DNA of 64,000 nucleotides from Bradyrhizobium sp. CB3481 (GTDB lineage: Bacteria > Pseudomonadota > Alphaproteobacteria > Rhizobiales > Xanthobacteraceae): the NCBI RefSeq assembly GCF_029714305.1, contig NZ_CP121647.1, positions 4,732,501-4,796,500 on the forward strand. The letters are read 5' to 3'. Numbering within the stretch: position 1 is the first letter of the stretch; each line of letters starts with the position of its first letter. Shown piece by piece: positions 34,292-43,267 of this stretch. Position numbers and translations under genes: made by a program. The notes under the pieces were generated by a model. It was not told the origin of the DNA. It worked only from the letters and a program-made list of their open reading frames with translations, and made no database searches.

Positions 34292-35065
34292 TCATGCATC
34301 TCGTCGGCCTTGTCCAGCAGCGAGGCTGGCGCTGCCGACCAGGCCCGTAGGCTTTATTTCTTCCGGCTGCACGATCCGGCCGATCCGCCGCCGCATGAGA
34401 TGATAACACTCGCAGGACGCTGCCTCGAGCCGCGGCCTGTCGATCTCGATCCAACCCCGCCGGTTGGAACGGACTGCGCCCTGCTCGCGGAGTTTGGAAA
34501 TGACCTGCGTCACGGTAGTCCGCCGCACGCCAAGAAATTCCGCGAGGGTTTCCTGGGTCAACGGCAGGACGTCACCCTCGACCCGATCATGGACGTGCAG
34601 CAACCATCTTGCCAGACGCGCCTCAACCGAGTGGAGCGCATTGCAGGCAGCGACGTGTTGGAACTGCGCCATCAACGCTCTGGCGTGAGTTTGCACCGCG
34701 CCGTTCAAGGCATTGCTATCGCCAAGCAGTGACTGAAATCGCGTCGACGAAATCTGCAATGCGAGCCCCGCGACCCGCACCACCGCAGTCATGGGAGAGA
34801 GAACCGGCCCGAGCGTCGACAGGACGCCGACGGCTCCCTCATTGCCGACAATGGCGGTCGCAACGGTTTGACCGTTTGGCATGTCCATGATGAAAGCGAT
34901 CAGGCCGCTGAGCGGGAAATAAATCCGGTCGACCGGGTCCCCCGAGCGCAACAGCACAGCATCACGTTCAAGCTGTATCATTCGGAAATGACGCGCAAGG
35001 AGTTGAAGGTCTGGCTGCGGTAGCGCAGCTAACAGCAGATTGCTAACCCTGGCCTTGTGCTCCAT
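34292..35065 (-). CDS. Crp/Fnr-family transcriptional regulator
   Basis: A 257-residue regulator. The cNMP-binding-like barrel covers about residues 12-130 (LLARHFRMIQLERDAVLLRS, DRIYFPLSGLIAF). The HTH is LTQETLAEFLGVRRTTVTQV (about 170-189), followed by a wing and a 30-residue C-terminal extension. No N-terminal Cys cluster, so not an oxygen-sensing Fnr, and the phosphate-binding Arg of CRP is not evident, so the effector is uncertain. GGGGAGGAG lies 12 nt upstream of the ATG, somewhat far. Confidence 0.82.
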   Translation of the reverse strand: MEHKARVSNLLLAALPQPDLQLLARHFRMIQLERDAVLLRSGDPVDRIYFPLSGLIAFIMDMPNGQTVATAIVGNEGAVGVLSTLGPVLSPMTAVVRVAGLALQISSTRFQSLLGDSNALNGAVQTHARALMAQFQHVAACNALHSVEARLARWLLHVHDRVEGDVLPLTQETLAEFLGVRRTTVTQVISKLREQGAVRSNRRGWIEIDRPRLEAASCECYHLMRRRIGRIVQPEEIKPTGLVGSASLAAGQGRRDA

Positions 35066-35254
35066 CACGGGAAAACTCCTCCCCGACGGACGCGCCTCAC
35101 GCGGCAGAATTACTTCCGGCGCCAGGCCGAACAGGCCGCGCCGAACCCTTAAAATACACCATTCAGGAAAAAGTTCCAATGGCTCAAGTCTTGGCACCAA
35201 GCCTCGATCGCAATCATGACAGAGCCGCGCCAAGTCCCGCGCGGTGCAGTTGGG

Positions 35255-35944
35255 TTAGGGCCGATTGGACTGCCCGCGAAAACCCATTGCCAACACGTAA
35301 CGCTCCGAGGAGTCCTGCCGGCTGGACGCCGGCTTCACATGACGCACGCTGGCGTAGTCACGTTTCAATTGCGCGACCAGCTCGGCATCGGCGCCGCTTT
35401 GGAAGACTTTGGCCAGAAACGTGCCGCCGGGATTGAGCACCTCGGCGGCAAAGGCCGCCGCGGTCTCGACGAGGCCGATGATGCGAAGCTGATCGGTCTT
35501 GCGGTGGCCGGTCGTATTGGCCGCCATGTCGGACATCACGACATCGGCCCGGCCGCCCATCATCGCCATCAGCTTTTCCGGCGCATCATCGGCCAGGAAA
35601 TCGAGCTGCGCAAAGATGACGCCGGGAATCTCGCCCATCTCGAGCAGGTCGATCGCGACCACCTTGCCCTTGCCGTTGGCCGTGCCGACGCGCCGGGCGG
35701 CGATTTGACTCCAGCCGCCGGGCGCGGCGCCGAGATCGACCACCGCCATGCCGGGCTTGAGGAAGCGGTGCTTGTCGTCCATCTCGATCAGCTTGTAGGC
35801 CGCGCGCGAGCGATAGCCCTCCCGCCTGGCTTTCGCCACATAGGGATCGTTGAGCTGCCGCTCGAGCCAGAGCTTTGATGACAGCTTGCGCTTGCCTGCG
35901 GTCTTGACCGTGACATGCAGCCGCCCGGTGGTGTCTTTTGCCAT
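35255..35944 (-). CDS. rlmE: 23S rRNA 2'-O-uridine methyltransferase RlmE (FtsJ/RrmJ)
   Basis: A 229-residue enzyme methylating U2552 (E. coli numbering) of 23S rRNA. The catalytic K-D-K-E set is visible: Lys in [12 protein letters not shown], Asp in [12 protein letters not shown], Lys in [10 protein letters not shown], and Glu in [18 protein letters not shown] motif I is [18 protein letters not shown] 35944 gives the family length; the longer frame to 36049 lacks similarity. In related genomes it is found beside ppx, as here (separated by the phasin gene). Confidence 0.94.
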   Translation of the reverse strand: MAKDTTGRLHVTVKTAGKRKLSSKLWLERQLNDPYVAKARREGYRSRAAYKLIEMDDKHRFLKPGMAVVDLGAAPGGWSQIAARRVGTANGKGKVVAIDLLEMGEIPGVIFAQLDFLADDAPEKLMAMMGGRADVVMSDMAANTTGHRKTDQLRIIGLVETAAAFAAEVLNPGGTFLAKVFQSGADAELVAQLKRDYASVRHVKPASSRQDSSERYVLAMGFRGQSNRP

Positions 35945-36191
35945 GTTGATACTTGTCTTGGATGTCAGCCGAGAACCGGAGCTTGGAGCAATAGCACGGA
36001 ACCGAATTGGCGTTGAAGCCGGTATGATGTCGTGCCCGCTGTCTGGCATAGACTAAGACGTAGCCGCCGTTCCCATGCAACATCGAGAATCTCCGAAAAG
36101 ATCGAGAAGCCTGGAACAGCTCGACATTGATCGCGTTGCTCGGGAAGGAGCTGGGGCCAGTCATCAACCTGCAAATCAGCGGAGAAAAAAG

Positions 36192-36821
36192 ATGGCAAAT
36201 CCCCGTCAGGAGGAGAAGTCTACGCACGGTATGGAAGACGCGGCTCGCCACGCCGGCGAGAGAACGGCGGAACAGGCCAGCCGCCTGGGACAAACGGCAG
36301 CCGAGCAGACGGCGCGTGTCGGACAGGTTGCGGCTGAAGCGGGAGCGGAAGTGGCTCGCGCAAGTACAGATCTGCTCAAGCAAAACGCCGAGACGTTACA
36401 GAACGCATGGCGCTTCGGCCTGGAAATGGCGACCTCGGTCATGGGCCGTTCCACGGAGCAATTTGGTCGCTCGCTCGGTTTGTCAGGGGGCGGCGTGCAA
36501 CAGGCAACCGAACGGTCGGCTCGCAACACCCAAACCGTACTTTACACCGGTACCGCTGCGGCCAAAGTTATGGGTGGAATCTCCCAAGAGTACTTCCAGA
36601 TGGTTCGGCACCAGGTCGAGAAGAACATGGACCATATGAATGATTTTTGGGCCTGCCGAACTCCTCAGGACTTTGCGGCCATACAAAGCGACATGGTGCG
36701 CGAGACCGTGGAAACGGTTCTGGAGAGCAGCCGCCGGATGGCCGACATGTCGATCAAAATGGCCGATGACGCCGGAAAGCAGATCAAGCAAAATATGGAC
36801 GAGATACGGCGTGCCGCGTAA
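36192..36821 (+). CDS. Phasin-family protein
   Basis: A 209-residue, almost entirely helical protein. Residues 10-60 are an Ala/Gln/Thr-rich amphipathic region (ERTAEQASRLGQTAAEQTAR), and the Phasin_2 part is LLKQNAETLQNAWRFGLEMA to TPQDFAAIQSDMVRETVETV. Phasins coat polyhydroxyalkanoate granules; the variant with the N-terminal repeats may also bind regulators. GGAG lies 7 nt before ATG 36192. It diverges from rlmE and ends in a strong terminator. Confidence 0.85.
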   Translation: MANPRQEEKSTHGMEDAARHAGERTAEQASRLGQTAAEQTARVGQVAAEAGAEVARASTDLLKQNAETLQNAWRFGLEMATSVMGRSTEQFGRSLGLSGGGVQQATERSARNTQTVLYTGTAAAKVMGGISQEYFQMVRHQVEKNMDHMNDFWACRTPQDFAAIQSDMVRETVETVLESSRRMADMSIKMADDAGKQIKQNMDEIRRAA

Positions 36822-36846
36822 CTCAGTCAGCGGGACTTTGAAGGGA

Positions 36847-36880
36847 AAGGCGGCTGAGCCTCAGCCACCTTTTCCTATTT
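36847..36880 (+). terminator. Rho-independent terminator of phasin gene
   Basis: AAGGCGGCTGA - GCC - TCAGCCACCTT forms a stem of 10 pairs with one mismatch, followed by TTCCTATTTTT. It lies 26 nt after the phasin stop. Confidence 0.75.
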
Positions 36881-36961
36881 TTGGGCATAGCGCAAGGTTT
36901 CTGACCCAAGTTAAGCGCACAGATAGATGCGCAATCCAACAGATGACAACGCGCCCGCGCA

Positions 36962-38005
36962 TCAGCACGGCCTGAGCGCGCCGTCCTCGCGCATCATCTC
37001 GACCAGCATGCCCTCGCGCAGGCCACGATCGGCGACGCGCAGCCGCGGCAGCGGGAAGGCGTCCCTGATCGCGTCAAGGATGGCGCAGCCGGCCAGCACC
37101 AGATCGGCGCGCTCGATGCTGATGCAATTATTGTTGGCGCGCTCCTGATAGCTCATGGCAAGCAGCCGCTCGATCACGGCCGAAACGTCAGACCCGTTCA
37201 TCCAGATGCCGTCGATGCGACGACGATCATAGCGCGCCAGGTTGAGGTGGACGCCGGCCAACGTCGTCACCGTGCCCGATGTGCCGAGCATATGCATGTC
37301 GCGCAAATCCTGGCCATGTTCCGCCGCAAACGGCGCCACATGCTGCGTCACCTCGCGCACCATGCGTTCGTAAGATTCCGCCGTGACGTCGCGGCCGCCG
37401 AAATGCTCGGCGAGCGTGACGACGCCGAGCGGGATCGACATCCACGCCTTGATCCGCGGCGGCGCATTCTGTTCGGTGGGATCGCGCTCGATCCGCACCA
37501 GTTCGGTCGAGCCGCCGCCGATGTCGAACAGGATGGCGCCCCGCCCTTTGGTGTCGAGCAGCGGCGAACAGCCGATCACGGCCAGCGTCGCTTCGGTCTC
37601 GCGGTCGATCACCTCGAGCCGGATTCCGGTCTCGGCCGCGACGCGGGCGCGAAAGCTGTCGGCATTGGCGGCGGCACGGCAGGCTTCGGTTGCGATCAGC
37701 CGCAGCCGCCTGGCCTTGCGGTAACGAATCTTGTCGCTGCAGATGCTGAGTGCGGCGATGGCGCGCTCGATGGCCGCCTCGCTGATGGAACCGGTCGCGG
37801 AAATGCCTTCGCCGAGCCGGATGATCCGCGAAAACGAATCCACCACGCGAAAGCCGTCGCCGGCCGGGCTGGCGATCAAAAGCCGGCAATTGTTGGTGCC
37901 AAGGTCGAGCGCGGCGTAAACACCGTTTGCCGCGGTCGTCGCAACCGACCCTGACGGGCTTGCGCAGGCACCAAGGCCTTCGCGCAGCCGCCTATCTTCC
38001 TTCAT
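36962..38005 (-). CDS. ppx: Exopolyphosphatase / pppGpp phosphohydrolase (Ppx/GppA)
   Basis: A 347-residue actin-fold phosphatase. Phosphate 1 is AALDLGTNNCRLLIA, the conserved catalytic region includes EGISATGSISEAAIERA, phosphate 2 is GAILFDIGGGSTELV, and LGTSGTVTTLAGVHL follows. It removes phosphate from polyphosphate or pppGpp. This is the short (about 350-residue) form lacking the C-terminal HD domain, as in many alphaproteobacteria. ATG 38005 is used; a GTG at 38059 is an alternative. It diverges from the CoxL-like gene. Confidence 0.88.
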   Translation of the reverse strand: MKEDRRLREGLGACASPSGSVATTAANGVYAALDLGTNNCRLLIASPAGDGFRVVDSFSRIIRLGEGISATGSISEAAIERAIAALSICSDKIRYRKARRLRLIATEACRAAANADSFRARVAAETGIRLEVIDRETEATLAVIGCSPLLDTKGRGAILFDIGGGSTELVRIERDPTEQNAPPRIKAWMSIPLGVVTLAEHFGGRDVTAESYERMVREVTQHVAPFAAEHGQDLRDMHMLGTSGTVTTLAGVHLNLARYDRRRIDGIWMNGSDVSAVIERLLAMSYQERANNNCISIERADLVLAGCAILDAIRDAFPLPRLRVADRGLREGMLVEMMREDGALRPC

Positions 38006-38214
38006 CAAAACTGTCTTTCCGCAGGCCGCTTCCGGCCGCCGAAGAAAATTACCGTTCACGGAAACTTTAGCAGCGCCAAAGGGGTAAGCAACAACCCATC
38101 ACATAGGACTATGCCCAATCAGGCGTTGTCCCGCATGATGCAGTGCGTTATCTGACCAGGAACCCACGGAACCCGGAAAATCCCGGCGATTCCCACGTAT
38201 TTCAGGTGTTTGCA

Positions 38215-40590
38215 ATGCAAGATCACACGTCGGCTTCCTCCCTGAACAACGCGATCGCACTGCAAAAATACGGCGTGGGGCAGCCTTTGCGGCGCAAGGA
38301 GGATGACACGCTGGTGCGCGGCAAGGGCAAATATACCGACGACTTCGCCCTGCCCGGCCAGGCCTATTGCTGGATGGTGCGCTCCAGCCATGCCCACGGA
38401 ATCATCAAGGGCATCGGCACGGAAGCCGCCCGGGCGATGCCCGGCGTGCTCGGCGTCTGGACCGGCAAGGATCTCGCCGCGGCCGGCTACGCTCCCTTCA
38501 CCTGTGGCCTGCCGCTGAAGAGCCGCGACGGCTCGCCGCTGTTGCAGACCAACCATCCGGCGCTGGCGACCGACAAGGTGCGCTTTGTCGGCGATCCCAT
38601 CGCCTTCGTGGTCGCCGAAACCCTGGCGCAGGCGCGCGATGCGGCGGAGGCCGTCGAGCTCGACATCGAGCCGCTGCCGGCGGTGACCGATGCCGCGGAA
38701 GCCGCCAAGCCCGGCGCGCCGCAGCTCTATGATCACATCCCGAACAACGTCGCGCTCGATTATCACTATGGCGACGCCGCCAAGATCGATGCCGCGTTTG
38801 CTTCCGCGGCGCATGTGACAAAACTCGACATCGTCAACACCCGCGTTGCCGTGGTGTCGATGGAGCCGCGCGTGGCGCTGGCGGCGTTCGACAAGGCCAC
38901 CGAGCGCTTCACGCTGCAGGTGCCGACGCAAGGTGTCTCCGGCAACAAGGTGACGCTGGCAAAAATCCTCAACGTGCCGAACGACAAGGTTCGCATCCTG
39001 ACCGCCAATGTCGGCGGCTCCTTCGGCATGAAGAACGTCAGCTACCCCGAATACACTTGCATCCTGCACGCGGCGAAGGCGCTCGGACGTCCGGTGAAAT
39101 GGACCGACGAGCGCTCGACCAGCTTCCTCTCCGACAGCCACGGCCGCGCCCAGCTCATCCACGCCGAGCTGGCGCTGGACGTCGAAGGCAAGTTTCTCGC
39201 GGTACGGCTTTCCGGTTATGGCAATCTCGGCGCCTACATCACCGGCGTCGCGCCGGGGCCACTGTCGCTCAACACCGGCAAGAATCTCGCCAGCGTCTAC
39301 CGCACGCCGCTGCTTGGCGTCGATATCAAGACGGTCTTGACCAACACCACGCTGATGGGCGCCTATCGCGGCGCCGGCCGGCCCGAGGCCAATTATTACA
39401 TGGAGCGGCTGATCGACCGCGCCGCCGACGAGATGGGCATCAACCGCCTGACGCTGCGCAAGCGCAACTTCATCAAGCCATCGCAACTGCCGTTCGCGGC
39501 GGCCTCTGGCGTCACCTATGACAGCGGCGATTTCGCAGGCGTCTTCAACAAGGCGTTGGAGATTTCCGACCACGCCAATTTTGCCAAGCGGAAGAAGGAG
39601 AGCAAGAAGAGCGGCAAGCTGCGCGGCATCGCCGTCGGCTCCTATCTCGAAGTGACCGCGCCGCCAAGCGGCGAGCTCGGCAAGATCACCTTCGAGCCGG
39701 ATGGTTCGGTGAAGCTGACGACCGGCACACTCGACTACGGCCAGGGCCACGCCACCCCGTTTGCGCAGGTGCTGTCCGCGCAGCTCGGCGTGCCGTTCGA
39801 GAAGATCACCATCGAGCAGAACGACAGCGACCTCGTCCGCTTCGGCAACGGCACCGGCGGCTCGCGCTCGATCACGGCGACCGGCCAGGCGATCGTGGAG
39901 GCGTCCGCGCTGGTGATCGAAAAGGGCAAGCAGGCTGCCGCGCATCTCTTGGAAGCATCCGAAGGCGATATCGAGTTCGCAGGCGGCCGCTTTACCATCG
40001 CCGGCACCGACCGCTCGATCGGCATCATGGATCTCGCCAAGCGGCTGCGCGAGGGCAACATGCCCGAGGGCGCGCTGCGCTCACTCGACGTTGACCACGC
40101 CACCAAGGACACGCCGTCCACCTTCCCCAATGGCTGCCATGTCGCGGAAGTAGAGATCGACCCTGATACCGGTGTGGTGCAAATCGTGCGCTATTTCGCG
40201 GTCAATGATTTCGGCACCGTGGTCAATCCGATGATCGTCGCCGGCCAGCTCCATGGTGGCGTGGCACAGGGCATCGGCCAGGCGCTGATGGAGCAGGTCA
40301 GCTACGATACCAGCGGCCAGCCGATCACGGGTTCATTCATGGATTACGCGCTGCCGCGGGCGGAAGACATTCCGCTGATGGAAATCGGCGATCACCCCTC
40401 GCCTGCCAAATCCAATCCGCTGGGCACCAAAGGCTGCGGCGAAGCCGGCTGCGCCGGCAGCCTCGTCTGCATCGTCAACGCGGTCATCGACGCACTGTCG
40501 GAATATGGCGTCAGCCATATCGACATGCCCCTGACGCCGGAGCGGGTGTGGCGCGCGATTCAGGATGCAAAGGCGCAGCAGGCGGCGTGA
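38215..40590 (+). CDS. Xanthine-dehydrogenase-family molybdopterin subunit (form II CoxL-like)
   Basis: A 791-residue molybdenum hydroxylase large subunit. It starts with VGQPLRRKEDDTLVRGKGKY, typical of CoxL-like proteins. The active-site loop reads AYRGAGRPEA (383-392), the form II pattern, not the AYxCSFR of true CO dehydrogenase. The catalytic Glu743 lies in KGCGEAGCAGS. Such subunits normally need an FAD subunit and a [2Fe-2S] subunit; neither is encoded nearby. Substrate unknown (purines, aldehydes or N-heterocycles). ATG 38215 has AGGTG 7 nt upstream. Confidence 0.88.
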   Translation: MQDHTSASSLNNAIALQKYGVGQPLRRKEDDTLVRGKGKYTDDFALPGQAYCWMVRSSHAHGIIKGIGTEAARAMPGVLGVWTGKDLAAAGYAPFTCGLPLKSRDGSPLLQTNHPALATDKVRFVGDPIAFVVAETLAQARDAAEAVELDIEPLPAVTDAAEAAKPGAPQLYDHIPNNVALDYHYGDAAKIDAAFASAAHVTKLDIVNTRVAVVSMEPRVALAAFDKATERFTLQVPTQGVSGNKVTLAKILNVPNDKVRILTANVGGSFGMKNVSYPEYTCILHAAKALGRPVKWTDERSTSFLSDSHGRAQLIHAELALDVEGKFLAVRLSGYGNLGAYITGVAPGPLSLNTGKNLASVYRTPLLGVDIKTVLTNTTLMGAYRGAGRPEANYYMERLIDRAADEMGINRLTLRKRNFIKPSQLPFAAASGVTYDSGDFAGVFNKALEISDHANFAKRKKESKKSGKLRGIAVGSYLEVTAPPSGELGKITFEPDGSVKLTTGTLDYGQGHATPFAQVLSAQLGVPFEKITIEQNDSDLVRFGNGTGGSRSITATGQAIVEASALVIEKGKQAAAHLLEASEGDIEFAGGRFTIAGTDRSIGIMDLAKRLREGNMPEGALRSLDVDHATKDTPSTFPNGCHVAEVEIDPDTGVVQIVRYFAVNDFGTVVNPMIVAGQLHGGVAQGIGQALMEQVSYDTSGQPITGSFMDYALPRAEDIPLMEIGDHPSPAKSNPLGTKGCGEAGCAGSLVCIVNAVIDALSEYGVSHIDMPLTPERVWRAIQDAKAQQAA

Positions 40591-40622
40591 GGCGGGCTGC
40601 TGGCCGCGGTTCACAGCGCGCT

Positions 40623-40699
40623 GTCATTGCGAGGAGCGAAGCGGACGAAGCAATATCCGCGAGCCGAAAGATGGATTGCTTCGCTACGCTCGCAATGAC
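40623..40699. repeat. Palindromic repeat (family B)
   Basis: GTCATTGCGAG (40623-40633) and CTCGCAATGAC (to 40699), with AAGCAAT / ATTGCTT inside. It lies 33 nt after the molybdenum-subunit gene. Confidence 0.8.
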
Positions 40700-40723
40700 G
40701 CGGAGGTGCCGCGGCGTACTGGA

Positions 40724-40743
40724 TACCCCGCTTTCGCGGGGTA
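40724..40743. terminator. Perfect 8-bp hairpin within a family D fragment
   Basis: TACCCCGC-TTTC-GCGGGGTA. The preceding GCCGCGGCGTACTGGA is a fragment of the family D core. It lies between convergent genes and can terminate either. Confidence 0.5.
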
Positions 40744-40776
40744 CGACGAGTTGGGTATGTGGCTGGTGAATGCGCC

Positions 40777-41157
40777 TCACACCTTCTCGACTGCGCCGCC
40801 GCTTTCGGCCCAGCCCTTGAAGCCGCCGAGATTACGCACGTCCTTGTAGCCGAGATCCTGCAGTGTCTTGCCGGCCAGCGCGGACCGGCCGCCGGACGCG
40901 CAATAGACGATCACGGTCTTCTCCCGATCGAATGCGTTGTCGTAGTAGGGGCTTTCGGGATCGGCGCGAAACTCCAGCATGCCGCGTGAGACATGCTTTG
41001 CTCCCTGAACCTTGCCGGTGCTTTGCAGCTCGGTGCCGTCGCGCACATCGACGACCAAAACCTTGCCACCCTCAATTAGTGCTTTTGCATCCTGTGGGCT
41101 GATGGTTGGGACCGAGCTGTTGGCTGCGGCAAGAAGGTCCTTCACTGAACCGGGCAT
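40777..41157 (-). CDS. Rhodanese-like sulfurtransferase domain protein
   Basis: A 126-residue single-domain rhodanese. The active-site loop is VYCASGGRSAL with the persulfide Cys; VLVVDVRDGTELQSTGKVQGA (shortened here as VVDVRDGTEL and GKVQGA) and NLGGFKGWAESGG are the other conserved segments. Cytoplasmic. Likely a sulfur carrier. It precedes the isomerase gene by 63 nt in the opposite order of transcription, on the same strand. Confidence 0.88.
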   Translation of the reverse strand: MPGSVKDLLAAANSSVPTISPQDAKALIEGGKVLVVDVRDGTELQSTGKVQGAKHVSRGMLEFRADPESPYYDNAFDREKTVIVYCASGGRSALAGKTLQDLGYKDVRNLGGFKGWAESGGAVEKV

Positions 41158-41220
41158 AGTGTACTCCTGTTTCGTTTTCTCGTTAGATGCGGATCATAGC
41201 GCATTTTGTAGCGCAACACG

Positions 41221-41829
41221 TCAGGCCAGCATCTTCAGTGCGCGTTCCAGCAGGTCCAGCCGGTCCTGGCCCCAAAAAATCTCGCCCGATGGGAGTACAT
41301 AACTCGGTGCGCCAAACACGCCGGCGTTGAGTGCGTCCTGCGTGTACTGCTCGTAAAGTGCATCGAACTCGGCATCCGGCGGGCCATTCGCGCGCAGAGC
41401 CGTCGCGTCCAGGCCGGCGCGCTGCGCGGCGGCCGCCATCACAATCGCATCAGCGAGCGATTCCTCGCGTTCCCAGATCGCGCGGCCGAACTCCAGCGAC
41501 AGACGATGCGCGTCCTTGCCCTGCAGCTTGGCAGCGATCACAAGCCGCACTGCCGCAAGGTCATCGCTGGGGAAATATTTGGGCTCGACGTTGAGCGGAA
41601 GGCCCCTCACCTCGCGCCAGCGCCTGAGCTCCATCAACCGGTAGGCGCGCCGCTGCGGCGATCGTTTTGGCAGCGGCAGGCCGCCGGTCTGCTCGAAGAT
41701 CGGGCCGAATTTGGCCGGCTTGACGTCGACATCAGCGCCGTATCGGCGCGCGATTTCGGCAAACGGCGCGCTGCCGATATAGGTCCAGGGCGAGTTGAGC
41801 GACAGATAATAGGTGATGGTGATGGCCAT
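41221..41829 (-). CDS. 2-hydroxychromene-2-carboxylate isomerase-like (DsbA fold)
   Basis: A 202-residue thioredoxin-superfamily protein. SLNSPWTYIGSAPFAEIARR is the N-terminal GSH-site region, where Ser replaces redox Cys, as in HCCA isomerases. LPLNVEPKYFPSDD and GVFGAPSYVLPSGEIFWGQD (cis-Pro loop) also fit. In naphthalene pathways these isomerise HCCA to the benzylidenepyruvate; here the role is probably in general aromatic metabolism. Its start is 2 nt after the stop of the hotdog gene. Confidence 0.85.
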   Translation of the reverse strand: MAITITYYLSLNSPWTYIGSAPFAEIARRYGADVDVKPAKFGPIFEQTGGLPLPKRSPQRRAYRLMELRRWREVRGLPLNVEPKYFPSDDLAAVRLVIAAKLQGKDAHRLSLEFGRAIWEREESLADAIVMAAAAQRAGLDATALRANGPPDAEFDALYEQYTQDALNAGVFGAPSYVLPSGEIFWGQDRLDLLERALKMLA

Positions 41830-41831
41830 GG

Positions 41832-42626
41832 TTACGCCGCCGCCTGCTCGCGTGGCTGATAGATCGCAATGTGGTGGCAATGCGCCAGCGGCGTCTTGCC
41901 ATTACCGACCACCAGCGCATCGAGCTCGACGAAACGGTGCCCCTTCTTGTCGTAATTGCCTGTTACCTTGGCGCGCGCGGTCAATTCATCGCCGATGCGG
42001 GCTGCCGACAGCAATTGCATCTGGGTGCCGACGTGAATCCAGGGTCCCAGAAGCGCATTGTCGACCAGCACCTTGTTCATCACCCGCGGCAACAGGCCGG
42101 GGTGGCCGAGCCCTTCCCTGGCGTAGATCTCTTCCGTTTCGCGGATATCCGAAAGATACTCCCTGGCCGCATCCACCGCCCAGGTGCGCGGGACAGCACC
42201 CAACCATTTTCCGAGGGCATAGGACGTCGCATCCACCGGCTTGCGCTCGGCCACCGCTGCAACTTCGACAAAGTCGGACAGGGAAAAGGATGGCGCGGCC
42301 GGTGGCAGCGATGCGGTGCCGGTCGCACAGAGCTCTCCCCGGCTCTCGACCTGGATCGTCAGTACACCGCTATTCTCTTCGCCCGTAACATCGGTCAATT
42401 CGCCGTCATACACCGGCTTGACGAAGCGCGCCTCGATCAGGCCACGTTCGAGGAACGCGCGGCCCCATTTTGCGACAGGCAGGTGCATCATGTAGGCCAT
42501 CACGTCGACACCGGGCACCAGCCCGCCGACAAAGCCATAGCGCTTCGCGACGGTGTCATCGTGCATCTTGTTTTCGGAATGTTTTGACGTGTTATAGGCC
42601 GAGACCCGATAGGGCTGGATGGGCAT
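41832..42626 (-). CDS. Double-hotdog (MaoC/thioesterase-like) protein
   Basis: A 264-residue protein. The first half has the hotdog helix pattern KMHDDTVAKRYGFVGGLVPG, with His22 and Asp in the hydratase-like position. The second half (AARIGDELTARAKVTGNYDK, HRFVELDALVV) is a second hotdog lacking that motif. This arrangement suits an acyl-CoA or acyl-carrier hydratase or thioesterase of unknown substrate. An AGAGGA site precedes the ATG. Co-transcribed with the isomerase. Confidence 0.65.
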   Translation of the reverse strand: MPIQPYRVSAYNTSKHSENKMHDDTVAKRYGFVGGLVPGVDVMAYMMHLPVAKWGRAFLERGLIEARFVKPVYDGELTDVTGEENSGVLTIQVESRGELCATGTASLPPAAPSFSLSDFVEVAAVAERKPVDATSYALGKWLGAVPRTWAVDAAREYLSDIRETEEIYAREGLGHPGLLPRVMNKVLVDNALLGPWIHVGTQMQLLSAARIGDELTARAKVTGNYDKKGHRFVELDALVVGNGKTPLAHCHHIAIYQPREQAAA

Positions 42627-42769
42627 GCCCGCTTCCTCTTATTCTTTGTTTTTTCAGACAGTTATCGTACGCAAAGAATATGCCGTGGCAAGCGTGTTCC
42701 GTGCCCTGTTTTCCTCGCATTCCGCCATCGAATGGGTTACCACGCGGGCAATAACCCTCTTGAACCGAT

Positions 42770-43264
42770 ATGCCTGACGTGAATCCCACCCGCATCTATG
42801 TCGATGCCGACGCCTGCCCGGTGAAGGATGAGATCTATCGCGTCGCCGGCAGGCACAGCCTGCCGGTCAGCGTGGTCGCGGGCAATTTCATCCGCGTTCC
42901 GCAGGATCCGCTGATCGAGCGCATCGCCGCCGGTTCCGGTATGGATGCCGCCGACGATTGGATCGCCGAACGCGCCGGCAAGGGCGACATCGTCATCACC
43001 TCGGACATCCCGCTCGCCAGCCGCTGCGTCAAGGCGGGCGCGGAGGTGATCGCGCCGAACGGCAAGCCGTTCTCGGAAGAATCAATCGGCATGACGCTGG
43101 CGGTGCGCAATCTGATGACCGACCTGCGCTCCTCGGGCGAAGTGACCGGCGGCCCGAGATCGTTCGCGCCGCGCGACCGCTCGGCGTTCCTGTCCACGCT
43201 CGACCAGACCATCCGCCGCATTCAGCGCCAGCGGGCCGAGCAGCCTGCGCCGAACCAGGGCTAG
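42770..43264 (+). CDS. YaiI/YqxD (DUF188) family protein
   Basis: A 164-residue protein with the signature [17 protein letters not shown] (8-24), then [15 protein letters not shown] [20 protein letters not shown] and a C-terminal [19 protein letters not shown]. The PIN-like fold suggests a nuclease, but function is unknown. The ABC-F gene starts 3 nt after its stop. Confidence 0.9.
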   Translation: MPDVNPTRIYVDADACPVKDEIYRVAGRHSLPVSVVAGNFIRVPQDPLIERIAAGSGMDAADDWIAERAGKGDIVITSDIPLASRCVKAGAEVIAPNGKPFSEESIGMTLAVRNLMTDLRSSGEVTGGPRSFAPRDRSAFLSTLDQTIRRIQRQRAEQPAPNQG

Positions 43265-43267
43265 ACG

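Noticed and set aside
38119..39945. 608-residue minus-strand frame opposite the molybdenum subunit
   Set aside because: Antisense shadow of a well-identified gene; composition dominated by Arg, His, Gly and Ala with no recognisable fold.
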